This document shows positions 42,417-50,073 of a stretch of DNA of 64,000 nt, one piece after another. The DNA lies in assembly GCA_001770955.1 (NCBI GenBank), contig MESL01000023.1:1-64000 (forward strand). The letters run 5' to 3'. The translations under genes were made by a program, and so were the position numbers. The first letter of the stretch is position 1; every line of letters begins with the position of its first letter. The notes below the pieces were generated by a model that saw only the letters and a program-made list of their open reading frames with translations, made no database searches and was not told where the DNA came from. Source of the DNA: Burkholderiales bacterium RIFCSPLOWO2_12_FULL_65_40. Its GTDB lineage: Bacteria; Pseudomonadota; Gammaproteobacteria; Burkholderiales; Burkholderiaceae_C.

Positions 42417-43322
42417 ATGAGCCAGAGCTTCAACTACCGCCATCTTTTCTACTTCTGGGTGGTGGCCAAGGAGGGCGGCATTGCCCGTGCCGCCGAGCGG
42501 CTGGACATGGCCGTGCAGACCATCAGCGCCCAGGTGCGCGCGCTGGAAAAGTCGCTCGGCGTGAGCCTGCTGCGCAACGAGGGCCGCACCCTGGTGCTGA
42601 CCGACGCGGGCGTCGCCGCACTGCACGAGGCCGACCACATCTTTGCGCTGGGTGAGCTGCTGCCCCTGCGCGTGCGCGAGGCGGCCAGCGGCCAGACGCT
42701 GCGTCTGAACCTGGGCATCTCCGACGGCATCGCCAAGCTGGCCGTGCACCGGTTGCTCAAACCCGTGCTGGACGAACCCCACCTGCGGCTGCTGTGCCAC
42801 GAGGGCGAGTTTCAGCCGCTGCTGGGCGAACTGGCACTGCACAAGCTGGATGCCGTGCTGGCCGACCGCGCGGCGTCGCCCAACCCCGCCCTGCGCACCA
42901 CCAGCCAGTTGCTGGGCAGCAGCGCCATCGCGTGGTTTGCACCGCCGCTGTGGGCCGAGGCGGCGGCAAAACAGTTCCCGCACAGCCTGGCCGTGGTGCC
43001 CGTGCTGCTGCCCACCGAGCACGCGGCCATGCGCGCGCGCATCGACCAGTGGCTGGAGCGCGAGCGCATCCGCCCGCGCATCGCCGGAGAATTTGAAGAC
43101 AGCGCACTCTTGAGCACCTTTGCGGCCACCGGCATGGGCATGATGCCCGCGCCCGTGTTGCTGGGCGAACACCTGACGCAAACGCATGGCCTGGTGCAGG
43201 TGGGCAGCACGCCCGATGTGCAGGAGCAGTTCCACCTGATCTACAGCGCGCGCAAGGTGATGCACCCGCTGCTGACGCGCCTGCTGGAGGCCGGGCAGAG
43301 CGAAATGCTATTAAATCAATAG
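42417..43322 (+). CDS. LysR-family regulator, NhaR-like
   Basis: The 301-aa protein starting MSQSFNYRHLFYFWVVAKEGGIARAAERLDMAVQTISAQVRALEKSLG has the LysR winged helix in the NhaR variant, with NYRHLFYFWVVAKEGG instead of the usual MDLRQLRYFV. The effector domain follows with LRLNLGISDGIAKLAVHRLLKPVL and TFAATGMGMMPAPVLLGEHL. E. coli NhaR activates the Na+/H+ antiporter gene nhaA in response to sodium. No antiporter is adjacent here, but terC is divergent. The last five codons (MLLNQ) and the stop are made by a family-1 repeat. Confidence 0.88.
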   Translation: MSQSFNYRHLFYFWVVAKEGGIARAAERLDMAVQTISAQVRALEKSLGVSLLRNEGRTLVLTDAGVAALHEADHIFALGELLPLRVREAASGQTLRLNLGISDGIAKLAVHRLLKPVLDEPHLRLLCHEGEFQPLLGELALHKLDAVLADRAASPNPALRTTSQLLGSSAIAWFAPPLWAEAAAKQFPHSLAVVPVLLPTEHAAMRARIDQWLERERIRPRIAGEFEDSALLSTFAATGMGMMPAPVLLGEHLTQTHGLVQVGSTPDVQEQFHLIYSARKVMHPLLTRLLEAGQSEMLLNQ

Positions 43323-43373
43323 CTTTCAACGCTTATCCAGAAAACGCAACAGCCCGAAAAAGCTTAAAGCTAC
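43305..43373. repeat. Family-1 repeat overlapping the end of the nhaR-like gene
   Basis: GCTATTAAATCAATAGC is a perfect 6-bp inverted pair at 43307-43323, followed by TTTCAACGCTTATCC and a degenerate right arm ending AGCTTAAAGCTA. The left part is nearly identical to GCTATTAAATAAATAGC at 55797. It encodes the C-terminus and TAG stop of the regulator. Confidence 0.65.
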
Positions 43374-43483
43374 GCCAACACCGACGGCCCCGCGGTGCGG
43401 GCATAACCGCTATCCTCTGTGCACGTAGCGTCCTCACCGTACACCCAGCCCACCATCCTCCTCGGCCCATCGACCCGCAACCC

Positions 43484-45064
43484 ATGTCGTCGCCCTCAAC
43501 CTCTTTGTGGAGCCCCCTGCGCCAACCGGCGTTCCGGGGCCTGTGGATTTGCGGCGGGGTGTTTTTTGTGGGCAGCGGCATGCAGACCATGGCGGCAGCG
43601 TGGCTCATGGTGGAGCTTACGGACTCGTCGTTTCTGGCGGCGCTGGTGCAGACCGCCGTGTTCATGCCCATGTTTCTGCTGGCGCTGCCCGCCGGCGTGC
43701 TGGCCGACACCACCGACCGGCGGCGCCTGATCTCGGGCGCGCTGCTGGCGCAGACCGGGGCCTGCGCGCTGCTGGCCCTGCTGACGCTGGGCGGCTGGAG
43801 CGGTCCGGCCTCGGTGCTTTTTCTGGTTTTTGTGTGCGGCTGCTGCATGGCCATGCTCACTCCCGCCTGGAACTCCTCGGTCATCGACCCGGTGCCGCGC
43901 GACGAGTGGCCCCAGGCCATCACCGCCGTCAGCATTGCCTACAACGCGGCGCGCGCCGTGGGGCCCACGCTGGCGGGGCTGCTGTTTGCGCAGCTGGGGG
44001 CGGGCTGGGTGTTTGCCGTCACGGTGGCGACCACGCTGGTGATGTGGGAGTCCATCCGCCGCTGGCCGCCCAAAGCGCACCCGCCGTCCAAACTGCCCGC
44101 CGAGCGCCTGTGGGGCGGCACGCTCAGCGGCCTGCGTTTTGCCTGGCATTCGCGCATCATTCTTGCGCAGCTGGTGCGCGTGATGGCGTTCGGTGCGGCG
44201 GGCTCGGCCCTGTGGGCACTGCTGCCGGTGATTGCGCAGCGCCTGGGCACGGGTGCGCAGGGCTTCGGCCTGCTGATGGGCTGCCTGGGCACGGGCGCCG
44301 TTCTGGTGGGGCTGATTCTGGGGCGCCTGCGGGCGCGCTTCGGGCTGGAAGTGATCGTGGGCACCGCCGGCGCCGTTTTTGCCGCCGCCATGCTGGTGGC
44401 CGCGCTCACGCAGGTGGCCTGGTTCGTCTATCTGTGGATGCTGCTGGCCGGCGCGGCCTGGATGTCGGCCATGTCCACCTTCAACACCGCCACCCAGGCC
44501 AGCGCACCGCAGTGGGTGCGCTCGCGCGCCGTGGCCATGCACATGGTGGCGGCGCTGGGCGCATTTGCCATGGGCTCGGCCTTCTGGGGCGCGTCGTCCG
44601 ACCTTTTCGGCCTGACGCCCACGCTGTGCGTGGCGGCCGCGCTGCTGGGCGCGGGCCTGCTGCTGGCGCGCCCCATGCCGCTGCGCATGGGTGCCCTGCA
44701 CGAGGTGACCCAGGCGACGCCTTGGGATGAGCTGTTCATCGAAGCCGAACCCCTGCCCGAGGCCGGCCCCGTGGCCGTGGAGGTGGGTTACCGCATCGCG
44801 CCAGGCACCGACGCGGCCTTTCTGGACACCATCAGCCGCATGAAGGCCCCGCGCCGGCGCGACGGCGCTACCTTCTGGCGCGTGTACAAGGACCTGGGCG
44901 AGCCCTCGCGCTATGTCGAGCGCTTCATCGTCGAGTCCTGGGCCGGCTACCTGCACCAGCGCGTCCGCGCCACCATGGCCGACCAGACGCTGGAAACGGA
45001 GGTGCGCGCCTTCCTCGCGCCCGGCGAAACGGCGCGCATGTCGCACTACATCGCTGAGAGGTGA
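43484..45064 (+). CDS. MFS_3-type exporter with C-terminal soluble domain
   Basis: The 526-aa protein has twelve hydrophobic segments from [30 protein letters not shown] to about residue 400, with the MFS loop motif [19 protein letters not shown] soluble C-terminal domain of roughly 110 residues follows ([41 protein letters not shown]), resembling an antibiotic-biosynthesis-monooxygenase-like alpha/beta fold. This arrangement is known in the MFS_3/EntS-like family, whose members export siderophores or drugs. The substrate is unknown. It precedes hemE with a family-2 repeat between. Confidence 0.85.
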   Translation: MSSPSTSLWSPLRQPAFRGLWICGGVFFVGSGMQTMAAAWLMVELTDSSFLAALVQTAVFMPMFLLALPAGVLADTTDRRRLISGALLAQTGACALLALLTLGGWSGPASVLFLVFVCGCCMAMLTPAWNSSVIDPVPRDEWPQAITAVSIAYNAARAVGPTLAGLLFAQLGAGWVFAVTVATTLVMWESIRRWPPKAHPPSKLPAERLWGGTLSGLRFAWHSRIILAQLVRVMAFGAAGSALWALLPVIAQRLGTGAQGFGLLMGCLGTGAVLVGLILGRLRARFGLEVIVGTAGAVFAAAMLVAALTQVAWFVYLWMLLAGAAWMSAMSTFNTATQASAPQWVRSRAVAMHMVAALGAFAMGSAFWGASSDLFGLTPTLCVAAALLGAGLLLARPMPLRMGALHEVTQATPWDELFIEAEPLPEAGPVAVEVGYRIAPGTDAAFLDTISRMKAPRRRDGATFWRVYKDLGEPSRYVERFIVESWAGYLHQRVRATMADQTLETEVRAFLAPGETARMSHYIAER

Positions 45065-45084
45065 AACCCCGCGCGTCAAAACCG

Positions 45085-45207
45085 CAGCGGCCCAGGCCAG
45101 TGCACCCGTGGAACTGGCTTTGCCAGGCCACCGGGTGCGTCCCCCTCCCGCGCGCAGCGCGAGAGAGGGGGAATACGCCGAAGGCGGCTCAAGGGGTGCC
45201 CTCCCTT
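45085..45207. repeat. Interspersed GC-rich repeat, family 2, copy B
   Basis: CGGCCCAGGCCAG is shared exactly with copy A. GTCCCCCTCCCGCGCGCAGC and GAGAGGGGGAATACGCCGAA form the inverted CCCCCTC...GAGGGGG core, followed by GGCGGCTCAAGGGG. It fills most of the MFS-hemE gap. Confidence 0.6.
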
Positions 45208-45228
45208 CCTCCTGCGACAATCGGGGGC

Positions 45229-46347
45229 ATGAGCACCACCTTCGCCCCCCTCACCAACGACACCTTCCTGCGCGCCTGCCGTCGCCAGGCCACCGACTAC
45301 ACCCCTCTGTGGCTGATGCGCCAGGCGGGCCGCTACCTGCCCGAATACAAGGCCACGCGCGCCCAGGCCGGCAGCTTCATGGGCCTGGCCACCAACGTGG
45401 ACTTCGCCACGGAAGTGACCCTGCAGCCACTCGAGCGCTTCCCGCTCGACGCCGCCATTCTGTTCAGCGACATCCTCACCGTGCCCGACGCCATGGGCCT
45501 GGGTTTGACCTTTGCCGAGGGCGAGGGCCCGCGCTTTGCCAAGTCGGTGCGCAATGAAGCCGGCGTGGCCGAGCTGGCCGTGCCCGACATGGACAAGCTG
45601 CGCTACGTGTTCGACGCCGTCACCAGCATCCGCAAGGCGCTCAATGGCCGCGTGCCGCTGATCGGCTTCTCGGGCAGCCCCTGGACGCTGGCCTGCTACA
45701 TGGTCGAGGGCAAGGGCAGTGACGACTACCGCCTCGTCAAGACGCTGATGTACAGCCGTCCCGACCTGATGCACCGCATCCTGGCCGTGAATGCCGACGC
45801 CGTGGCGCAGTACCTGAACGCCCAGATCGACGCGGGCGCCCAGGCCGTGATGGTGTTCGACAGCTGGGGCGGCGTGCTCGCCGACGGCTGCTTCCAGGAC
45901 TTCAGCCTGGAATACACCAAGCGCGTGCTCGCCCAACTCAAGCGCACCGGCGTGGACGGCCAGGACGTGCCGCGCATCGTCTTCACCAAGGGCGGCGGCA
46001 TCTGGCTCGACGACATGAAGGACATCGACTGCGAGGTGTTGGGCCTGGACTGGACGGCCAACCTGGGCAAGGCGCGCGCCATCGTCGGCGGCCAGGTGGG
46101 CGGCCCCGGCAAGGCGCTGCAGGGCAACATCGACCCCAACGTGCTGTTCGCCCCGCCCGCGCAGATCGTCACCCAGGTGCACGCCGTGCTCGACAGCTTC
46201 GGCACGCCGCACACCGACCGCAGCACCACCGGCCCTACGCACATCTTCAACCTGGGCCACGGCATCAGTCAGTTCACGCCGCCCGAGCATGTGGCCGCGT
46301 TGGTCGAAGCCGTGCACAGCCACTCGCGCGCGCAGCGCAGGGCTTGA
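45229..46347 (+). CDS. hemE: Uroporphyrinogen decarboxylase HemE
   Basis: HemE removes four carboxyl groups from uroporphyrinogen III to give coproporphyrinogen III in heme biosynthesis. I start at the ATG of [44 protein letters not shown] (372 aa). The 428-aa track version reads through the family-2 repeat. The N-terminal [13 protein letters not shown] signature with the substrate arginines, the [13 protein letters not shown] motif with the catalytic aspartate, and GNIDPNVLF and [16 protein letters not shown] at the end are all present. Confidence 0.97.
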   Translation: MSTTFAPLTNDTFLRACRRQATDYTPLWLMRQAGRYLPEYKATRAQAGSFMGLATNVDFATEVTLQPLERFPLDAAILFSDILTVPDAMGLGLTFAEGEGPRFAKSVRNEAGVAELAVPDMDKLRYVFDAVTSIRKALNGRVPLIGFSGSPWTLACYMVEGKGSDDYRLVKTLMYSRPDLMHRILAVNADAVAQYLNAQIDAGAQAVMVFDSWGGVLADGCFQDFSLEYTKRVLAQLKRTGVDGQDVPRIVFTKGGGIWLDDMKDIDCEVLGLDWTANLGKARAIVGGQVGGPGKALQGNIDPNVLFAPPAQIVTQVHAVLDSFGTPHTDRSTTGPTHIFNLGHGISQFTPPEHVAALVEAVHSHSRAQRRA

Positions 46348-46371
46348 TTCCGGGCAACCCGGCTGTCTGAC

Positions 46372-46380
46372 TTATGCACA
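46372..46380 (+). promoter_or_regulatory. DnaA box TTATGCACA
   Basis: Exact match to TTATNCACA, 25 bp after the hemE stop codon. Confidence 0.6.
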
Positions 46381-46568
46381 CCGGCACGGTGGCACCTACC
46401 TGCCTTGCGCCAGTGGGTGCCACCGCTCTGTAAAGTGCCACGCCCCCTCCACAGCGTCGCAAGTGCTTGATTTCATTCACCCGTCGTTATTGCTGCTTTG
46501 GCGGGCACCCTGTTGAAAGCCCGTGTTTTCAAGGCCTTGCAGCCCATGCCCAGGGGATATCAACAAAG

Positions 46569-46577
46569 TTATCCACA
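46569..46577 (+). promoter_or_regulatory. DnaA box TTATCCACA (in direct repeat, copy 1)
   Basis: Exact match to the highest-affinity E. coli R-box sequence, embedded in the 21-bp direct repeat. Confidence 0.65.
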
Positions 46578-46895
46578 GAAAATCGGGACGATTGCAAAAA
46601 TCCTTGTCATGACAAGCACTTGCAGTGAAAACCCAAAAAAGTGAGTGAACCGGCGCCGTGCATGACGCAGATCCGGTTTGCTGCCACAGGTTGACGTGAC
46701 CAAATGCAACGACTTGTGCACACTTCCCGCACTGTGGTATGCCCCCCGACACCGCGCCCCCTGCAAAAGCCCATGGACACGATGGACACCATTGATTCAT
46801 ATGAACTTTTTCAACAGCTCCCCTTTGAGAGGCTGCTTTTTGGCCAGGGTATCCCGTCAGCCCGGCCCCCCCCGGACGCGAGGATGTCAACAAAG

Positions 46896-46904
46896 TTATC
46901 CACA
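46896..46904 (+). promoter_or_regulatory. DnaA box TTATCCACA (in direct repeat, copy 2)
   Basis: Second exact R-type box in the same orientation, 327 bp from copy 1 and 64 bp upstream of the proposed priA start, where bound DnaA could affect priA transcription. Confidence 0.65.
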
Positions 46905-46967
46905 GAAGTGGACCTCCCCCGGCGCAAAGGCCTGAAAATCAAGCACTTAGCGCAACAAGCTGAAGCC

Positions 46968-49070
46968 GTGAATACGCCCCTCCCCACCGTGCAGGTCGCC
47001 GTGCACACGCCGTCGCACAGCGGCGTGGGGGATCTGCTCGACTACACCTGTGAGCGCCCACTAGCGCCGGGCGCATTGGTACGTGTGCCTCTGGGCGCCC
47101 GGGAGGTGCTGGGCGTGGTGTGGGACGGCCACAGCGCACCGCCGCCAGAGGGTCGCACGCTGCGCCCGGTGGCCGGCGTGCTGGAGGGCATCGCTCCGCT
47201 GGACGCGCACTGGCGCCGCCTGGTGGCCTTTGCGGCGCGCTACTACCAGCGCAGTCTGGGCGAAGTGGCGCTATCGGCCCTGCCACCGCAGTTGCGCGAC
47301 CTGGGCCCCGAGCAGCTGGCGCGCCGCCTGCGCCGCCCCGCACGCGAGGCCTCCCCCGCAATCGCTACACCTTTGATAGCGCTCAGCGCAGAGCAGGAAA
47401 GCGCTCGTGCCGAAATTTCTTCAAAAAATGGCCCCTTCCTGCTGTTCGGCAGCACCGGCAGCGGCAAGACCGAGGTGTACCTGCGCTGCGTGCAGGAGGT
47501 GCTGGAGCAGGACGAGCACGCCCAGGCGCTGGTGATGGTGCCCGAGATCAACCTCACGCCGCAGCTCGAGGAACGCTTCATCGCACGCTTTGGCGCCGGG
47601 GCGGTGGTGTCGCTGCACAGCGGCATGACGAACCCGCAGCGCCTCAAGGCCTGGCTGGCCGCGCACAGCGGGCAGGCGCGCATCGTGCTGGGCACGCGCA
47701 TGGCGGTGTTCGCGTCGCTGCCGGGCCTGCGCCTCATCGTGGTGGACGAGGAACACGACCCGAGCTACAAGCAGCAGGAAGGCGCACGCTACTCGGCGCG
47801 CGACCTGGCGTTGTGGCGCGGGCGCGAGCAGGGCGCCAAGGTCATCCTCGGTTCGGCCACGCCCTCGCTGGAGAGCTGGCACGCCAGCCGCCCGCCCAGC
47901 CCCGAAGACCCCGAGGGCGGGCGCTACCTGCGCCTGCACATGCCCAGCCGCGTCGGCGCGGGCGAGCTGCCGCGCGTGCGCCGCGTGGACATGAACCACC
48001 AGCCCCGGCGCACCGTGTTCTCGGCCCCGCTGCTGACCGCGCTGCAGGAGCGCGTGGAACGCGGCGAGCAGAGCATGATCCTGCTCAACCGCCGGGGCTA
48101 TGCCCCCGTGCTGCACTGTCAGGACTGCGGCTGGAAGAGCGACTGCCCGCACTGCAGTGCGCACCAGGTGTTCCACAAACTCGACCGCACGCTGCGCTGC
48201 CACCACTGCGGCTTCACGGTGCGCGTGCCGCGCGCCTGCCCCGGCTGCGGCAGCCCGGACATCGTGCCCATCGGCCGGGGTACCGAGCAGCTCGAAGAGC
48301 AGCTCGGCGAGCTGCTCGCCGCCGTGCGCCGCCCCGACGGCACGCCGGTGCGCATCGCGCGCATCGACGCCGACACCACGCGCCTCAAGGGCGCGCTGGA
48401 GAGCCAGCTGGCCCAGGTGCACACGGGCGAGGTGGACGTGCTCGTGGGCACGCAGATGATCGCCAAGGGCCACGACTTCCGCCGCATCACGCTGGTGGCC
48501 GCCGTGCAACCGGATGGCGCCCTGTTTTCCAGCGACTTCCGCGCGCCCGAGCGCCTGTTCGCCTTGCTGATGCAGGCCGGGGGCCGCGCCGGGCGCGACG
48601 CGGCCTACATGGCGGCGCAGGGCACGCGCTGCGAAATGTGGGTGCAAACCTTCCACCCGCAGCACGGCGTGTTCGAGGCGCTGCGCCTGCACGACTACCC
48701 GGCCTTTGCCGCCCAGCAACTGAAGGAGCGCGAAGAGGCCGCCATGCCGCCGTTCGCCTTCCAGGCCCTGGTGCGCGCCGACGCCCGCACGCAGGAGGTG
48801 GCCCAGGGCTTCCTCGCCGCAGCCAGCAGCGCCGCCCACGCCCACGGCCTGCCGGGGCTGGAGCAGGTCACGCTCTACCCACCGGTGCCGCTGACCATCC
48901 AGCGCGTGGCCAACGTGGAGCGCGCCCAGATGCTGCTCGAAAGCAGCAACCGCACGGCTTTGCAACGCTTTCTGGCCCACTGGCAACCCGTGATGCAGGC
49001 CACGCGCAGCCAGCCCGAGCACAAGGGGCTGATCCGCTGGCTGGTGGATGTGGACCCGCTGGCGATCTGA
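46968..49070 (+). CDS. priA: Primosomal replication-restart helicase PriA
   Basis: PriA recognises stalled forks and reloads the replisome. I prefer the GTG start of MNTPLPTVQVAVHTPSHSGVGD (700 aa) because the family N-terminal domain begins there. The frame stays open 88 codons further upstream. The helicase domain has Walker A GSTGSGKTEVYLR, the DEEH box (VVDEEHDPSYKQQEGARYSARD), and a zinc-binding region with paired cysteines (CQDCGWKSDCPHCSAH, CHHCGF, CPGCGS). A segment before Walker A (TPLIALSAEQESARAEISSKNG) overlaps a family-1 repeat. The upstream region carries DnaA boxes. Confidence 0.93.
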   Translation: MNTPLPTVQVAVHTPSHSGVGDLLDYTCERPLAPGALVRVPLGAREVLGVVWDGHSAPPPEGRTLRPVAGVLEGIAPLDAHWRRLVAFAARYYQRSLGEVALSALPPQLRDLGPEQLARRLRRPAREASPAIATPLIALSAEQESARAEISSKNGPFLLFGSTGSGKTEVYLRCVQEVLEQDEHAQALVMVPEINLTPQLEERFIARFGAGAVVSLHSGMTNPQRLKAWLAAHSGQARIVLGTRMAVFASLPGLRLIVVDEEHDPSYKQQEGARYSARDLALWRGREQGAKVILGSATPSLESWHASRPPSPEDPEGGRYLRLHMPSRVGAGELPRVRRVDMNHQPRRTVFSAPLLTALQERVERGEQSMILLNRRGYAPVLHCQDCGWKSDCPHCSAHQVFHKLDRTLRCHHCGFTVRVPRACPGCGSPDIVPIGRGTEQLEEQLGELLAAVRRPDGTPVRIARIDADTTRLKGALESQLAQVHTGEVDVLVGTQMIAKGHDFRRITLVAAVQPDGALFSSDFRAPERLFALLMQAGGRAGRDAAYMAAQGTRCEMWVQTFHPQHGVFEALRLHDYPAFAAQQLKEREEAAMPPFAFQALVRADARTQEVAQGFLAAASSAAHAHGLPGLEQVTLYPPVPLTIQRVANVERAQMLLESSNRTALQRFLAHWQPVMQATRSQPEHKGLIRWLVDVDPLAI
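47370..47430. repeat. Family-1 repeat inside priA
   Basis: CCTTTGATAGCGCTCAGCGC then GGAAAGCGCTCGTGCCGAAATTTCTTCAAAAAAT follows the layout of the intergenic family-1 copies (TTGATAGCN...GCGCTT...AAGCGCT). It is translated in frame just upstream of the Walker A motif, where other PriA proteins have L-T-x-x-Q-x-x-A. Confidence 0.55.
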
Positions 49071-49073
49071 TCC

Positions 49074-49219
49074 GAAGCCCGCGACGCCCGCCCCCTGCGC
49101 GTGCTACGCGCACAACCCACGCCAGCGGCCACCGTGCAAGGGCCGCCCCGCCGCACCGGTGGCGTCACCCTGCCCGCAGCGCGTAGCGCTGCGAGAGCGG
49201 GGGGAAGTGGTGCAGCCAC
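49074..49219. repeat. Interspersed GC-rich repeat, family 2, copy C
   Basis: CGCCAGCGGCCACCGTGCAA and AAGGGCCGCCCCGCCGC match copy A. GCAGCGCGTAGCGCTGC is a perfect hairpin, followed by GGGGGGAAG...GTGGTGCAGCCAC and CAGGGGGG. It fills the gap between the convergent priA and cheX-type genes and probably terminates both. Confidence 0.65.
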
Positions 49220-49705
49220 TCAGGGGGGCGTTCCCCCCTCCTTGTCCATTTGCACCACCAGGTGCGCCTCATAGCGCTCCCACTGCATGGGAATGACAAA
49301 AGGCACAGCGCCAGCCGGGTGAGAGGCCGCGCCCTCTTCAGGCGAGAGCACGCGCGGCGGCGAGATGTCCAGCGCCTCGCCGAAATGGCGGCGTGCCTGG
49401 CCCGACATCTGGTTGGCGATCTCGCCCACGATGTCGCGGTGGCTGGCGTCGGTGTAGTCACTCTCGCCGATGGACAGCAGCACATGCGTGAGCAGGCCGC
49501 GCGGCGCCGAGAAGGTGACGCTGCCCCGGTAACGCCCGGCCAGCTCGATGCGGCCCTGGAAGTCGTTCCAGACTATGGGCCCGGCGCCGTCGAGCAGGTA
49601 GGCAGTGCGCACGGAGGCCTTGTGCCCGGTGGTCTGGGCGAAAAAACCCAGTGCGGCGTCAGAGAATACCTTGACGTCTTCCACCTTGAGACGGTTTCCG
49701 CTCAT
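49220..49705 (-). CDS. CheX-type chemotaxis phosphatase
   Basis: The 161-aa protein (MSGNRLKVEDVKVFSDAALGFFAQTTGHKASV) has the CheC/CheX/FliY phosphatase signature E-x-x-N in RDIVGEIANQMSGQARRHFG, at E95 and N98. The second CheC-type motif is absent, as in CheX. CheX dephosphorylates CheY-type receivers. It overlaps the receiver gene by 4 bp and is the last of a three-gene operon, so its natural substrate is almost certainly the adjacent receiver, not the flagellar CheY, which has CheZ. Confidence 0.85.
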   Translation of the reverse strand: MSGNRLKVEDVKVFSDAALGFFAQTTGHKASVRTAYLLDGAGPIVWNDFQGRIELAGRYRGSVTFSAPRGLLTHVLLSIGESDYTDASHRDIVGEIANQMSGQARRHFGEALDISPPRVLSPEEGAASHPAGAVPFVIPMQWERYEAHLVVQMDKEGGTPP

Positions 49706-50073
49706 GCCATCAGCTCCTGCAGGGATTCGACCATTTGTTCATCGGAAAAGGGTTTGAGCAGAAAACCATGCGCGCCCCGGGCCATGGCCCGCAAGGCGGT
49801 GGAGCGGTCACTCAGGGCCGACACCACCAGGATGCGCGCACCGGGCAGCACCGTGCGCAAGGCCTCCAGGCAGGCGGGGCCGTCCATCTCGGGCATGGTC
49901 AGGTCCATGGTGACGAGATCGGGCCGGTGCTGGCGCGCCTGGTGGATGGCCTCCAGGCCGTTTTCGGCCTGGGCCACCACCTTGACGCCCAGCCGCGCAT
50001 CGCCGGCCAGACGGGCAATCCGGTTGCGAAACACCATGGAGTCGTCCACGACCATCAGCGTGACCGCGTTCAT
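49702..50073 (-). CDS. CheY-like stand-alone response regulator
   Basis: The 123-aa receiver has the acidic pair D10/D11 (MVVDDSMVFR), phospho-acceptor D57 (LVTMDLTMPEMDG), a serine in the switch position (VVSALSD), and conserved K107 (FLLKPFS). No output domain is present. Its GLEAIHQARQHRPDLVTMDLTMPEMDGPACLEAL resembles CheY/CheB-type receivers. It overlaps the kinase gene upstream and the cheX-type gene downstream by 4 bp each. Confidence 0.9.
   Translation of the reverse strand: MNAVTLMVVDDSMVFRNRIARLAGDARLGVKVVAQAENGLEAIHQARQHRPDLVTMDLTMPEMDGPACLEALRTVLPGARILVVSALSDRSTALRAMARGAHGFLLKPFSDEQMVESLQELMA

Larger units (their letters stand above)
46348..46967. other. hemE-priA intergenic region with DnaA-box cluster
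   Basis: This 620-bp gap is the longest and most AT-rich non-coding stretch in the window. It contains three perfect DnaA boxes, a 21-bp direct repeat at 46560-46580 and 46887-46907 (core CAACAAAGTTATCCACAG), a near-match TTGTGCACA at 46714, and a palindrome CTTGTCATGACAAG near 46600. The small ORFs here lack coding character. Roles in priA control, DnaA titration or initiation are possible. Confidence 0.6.

Noticed and set aside
43484-45064. Novel MFS-monooxygenase fusion
   Set aside because: The C-terminal soluble domain is part of the known MFS_3-type architecture of about 520 residues, so it is not new.
46866-46873. C8 tract as a second phase-variation site
   Set aside because: It lies upstream of the preferred priA start in non-coding DNA, where a length change would not shift a protein frame.
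46348-46967. Replication origin oriC
   Set aside because: The DnaA boxes are striking, but dnaA, dnaN, gyrB, rpmH or gidA are not nearby, both flanking genes are on the same strand, and betaproteobacterial origins usually lie by dnaA. Kept as a DnaA-box cluster only.
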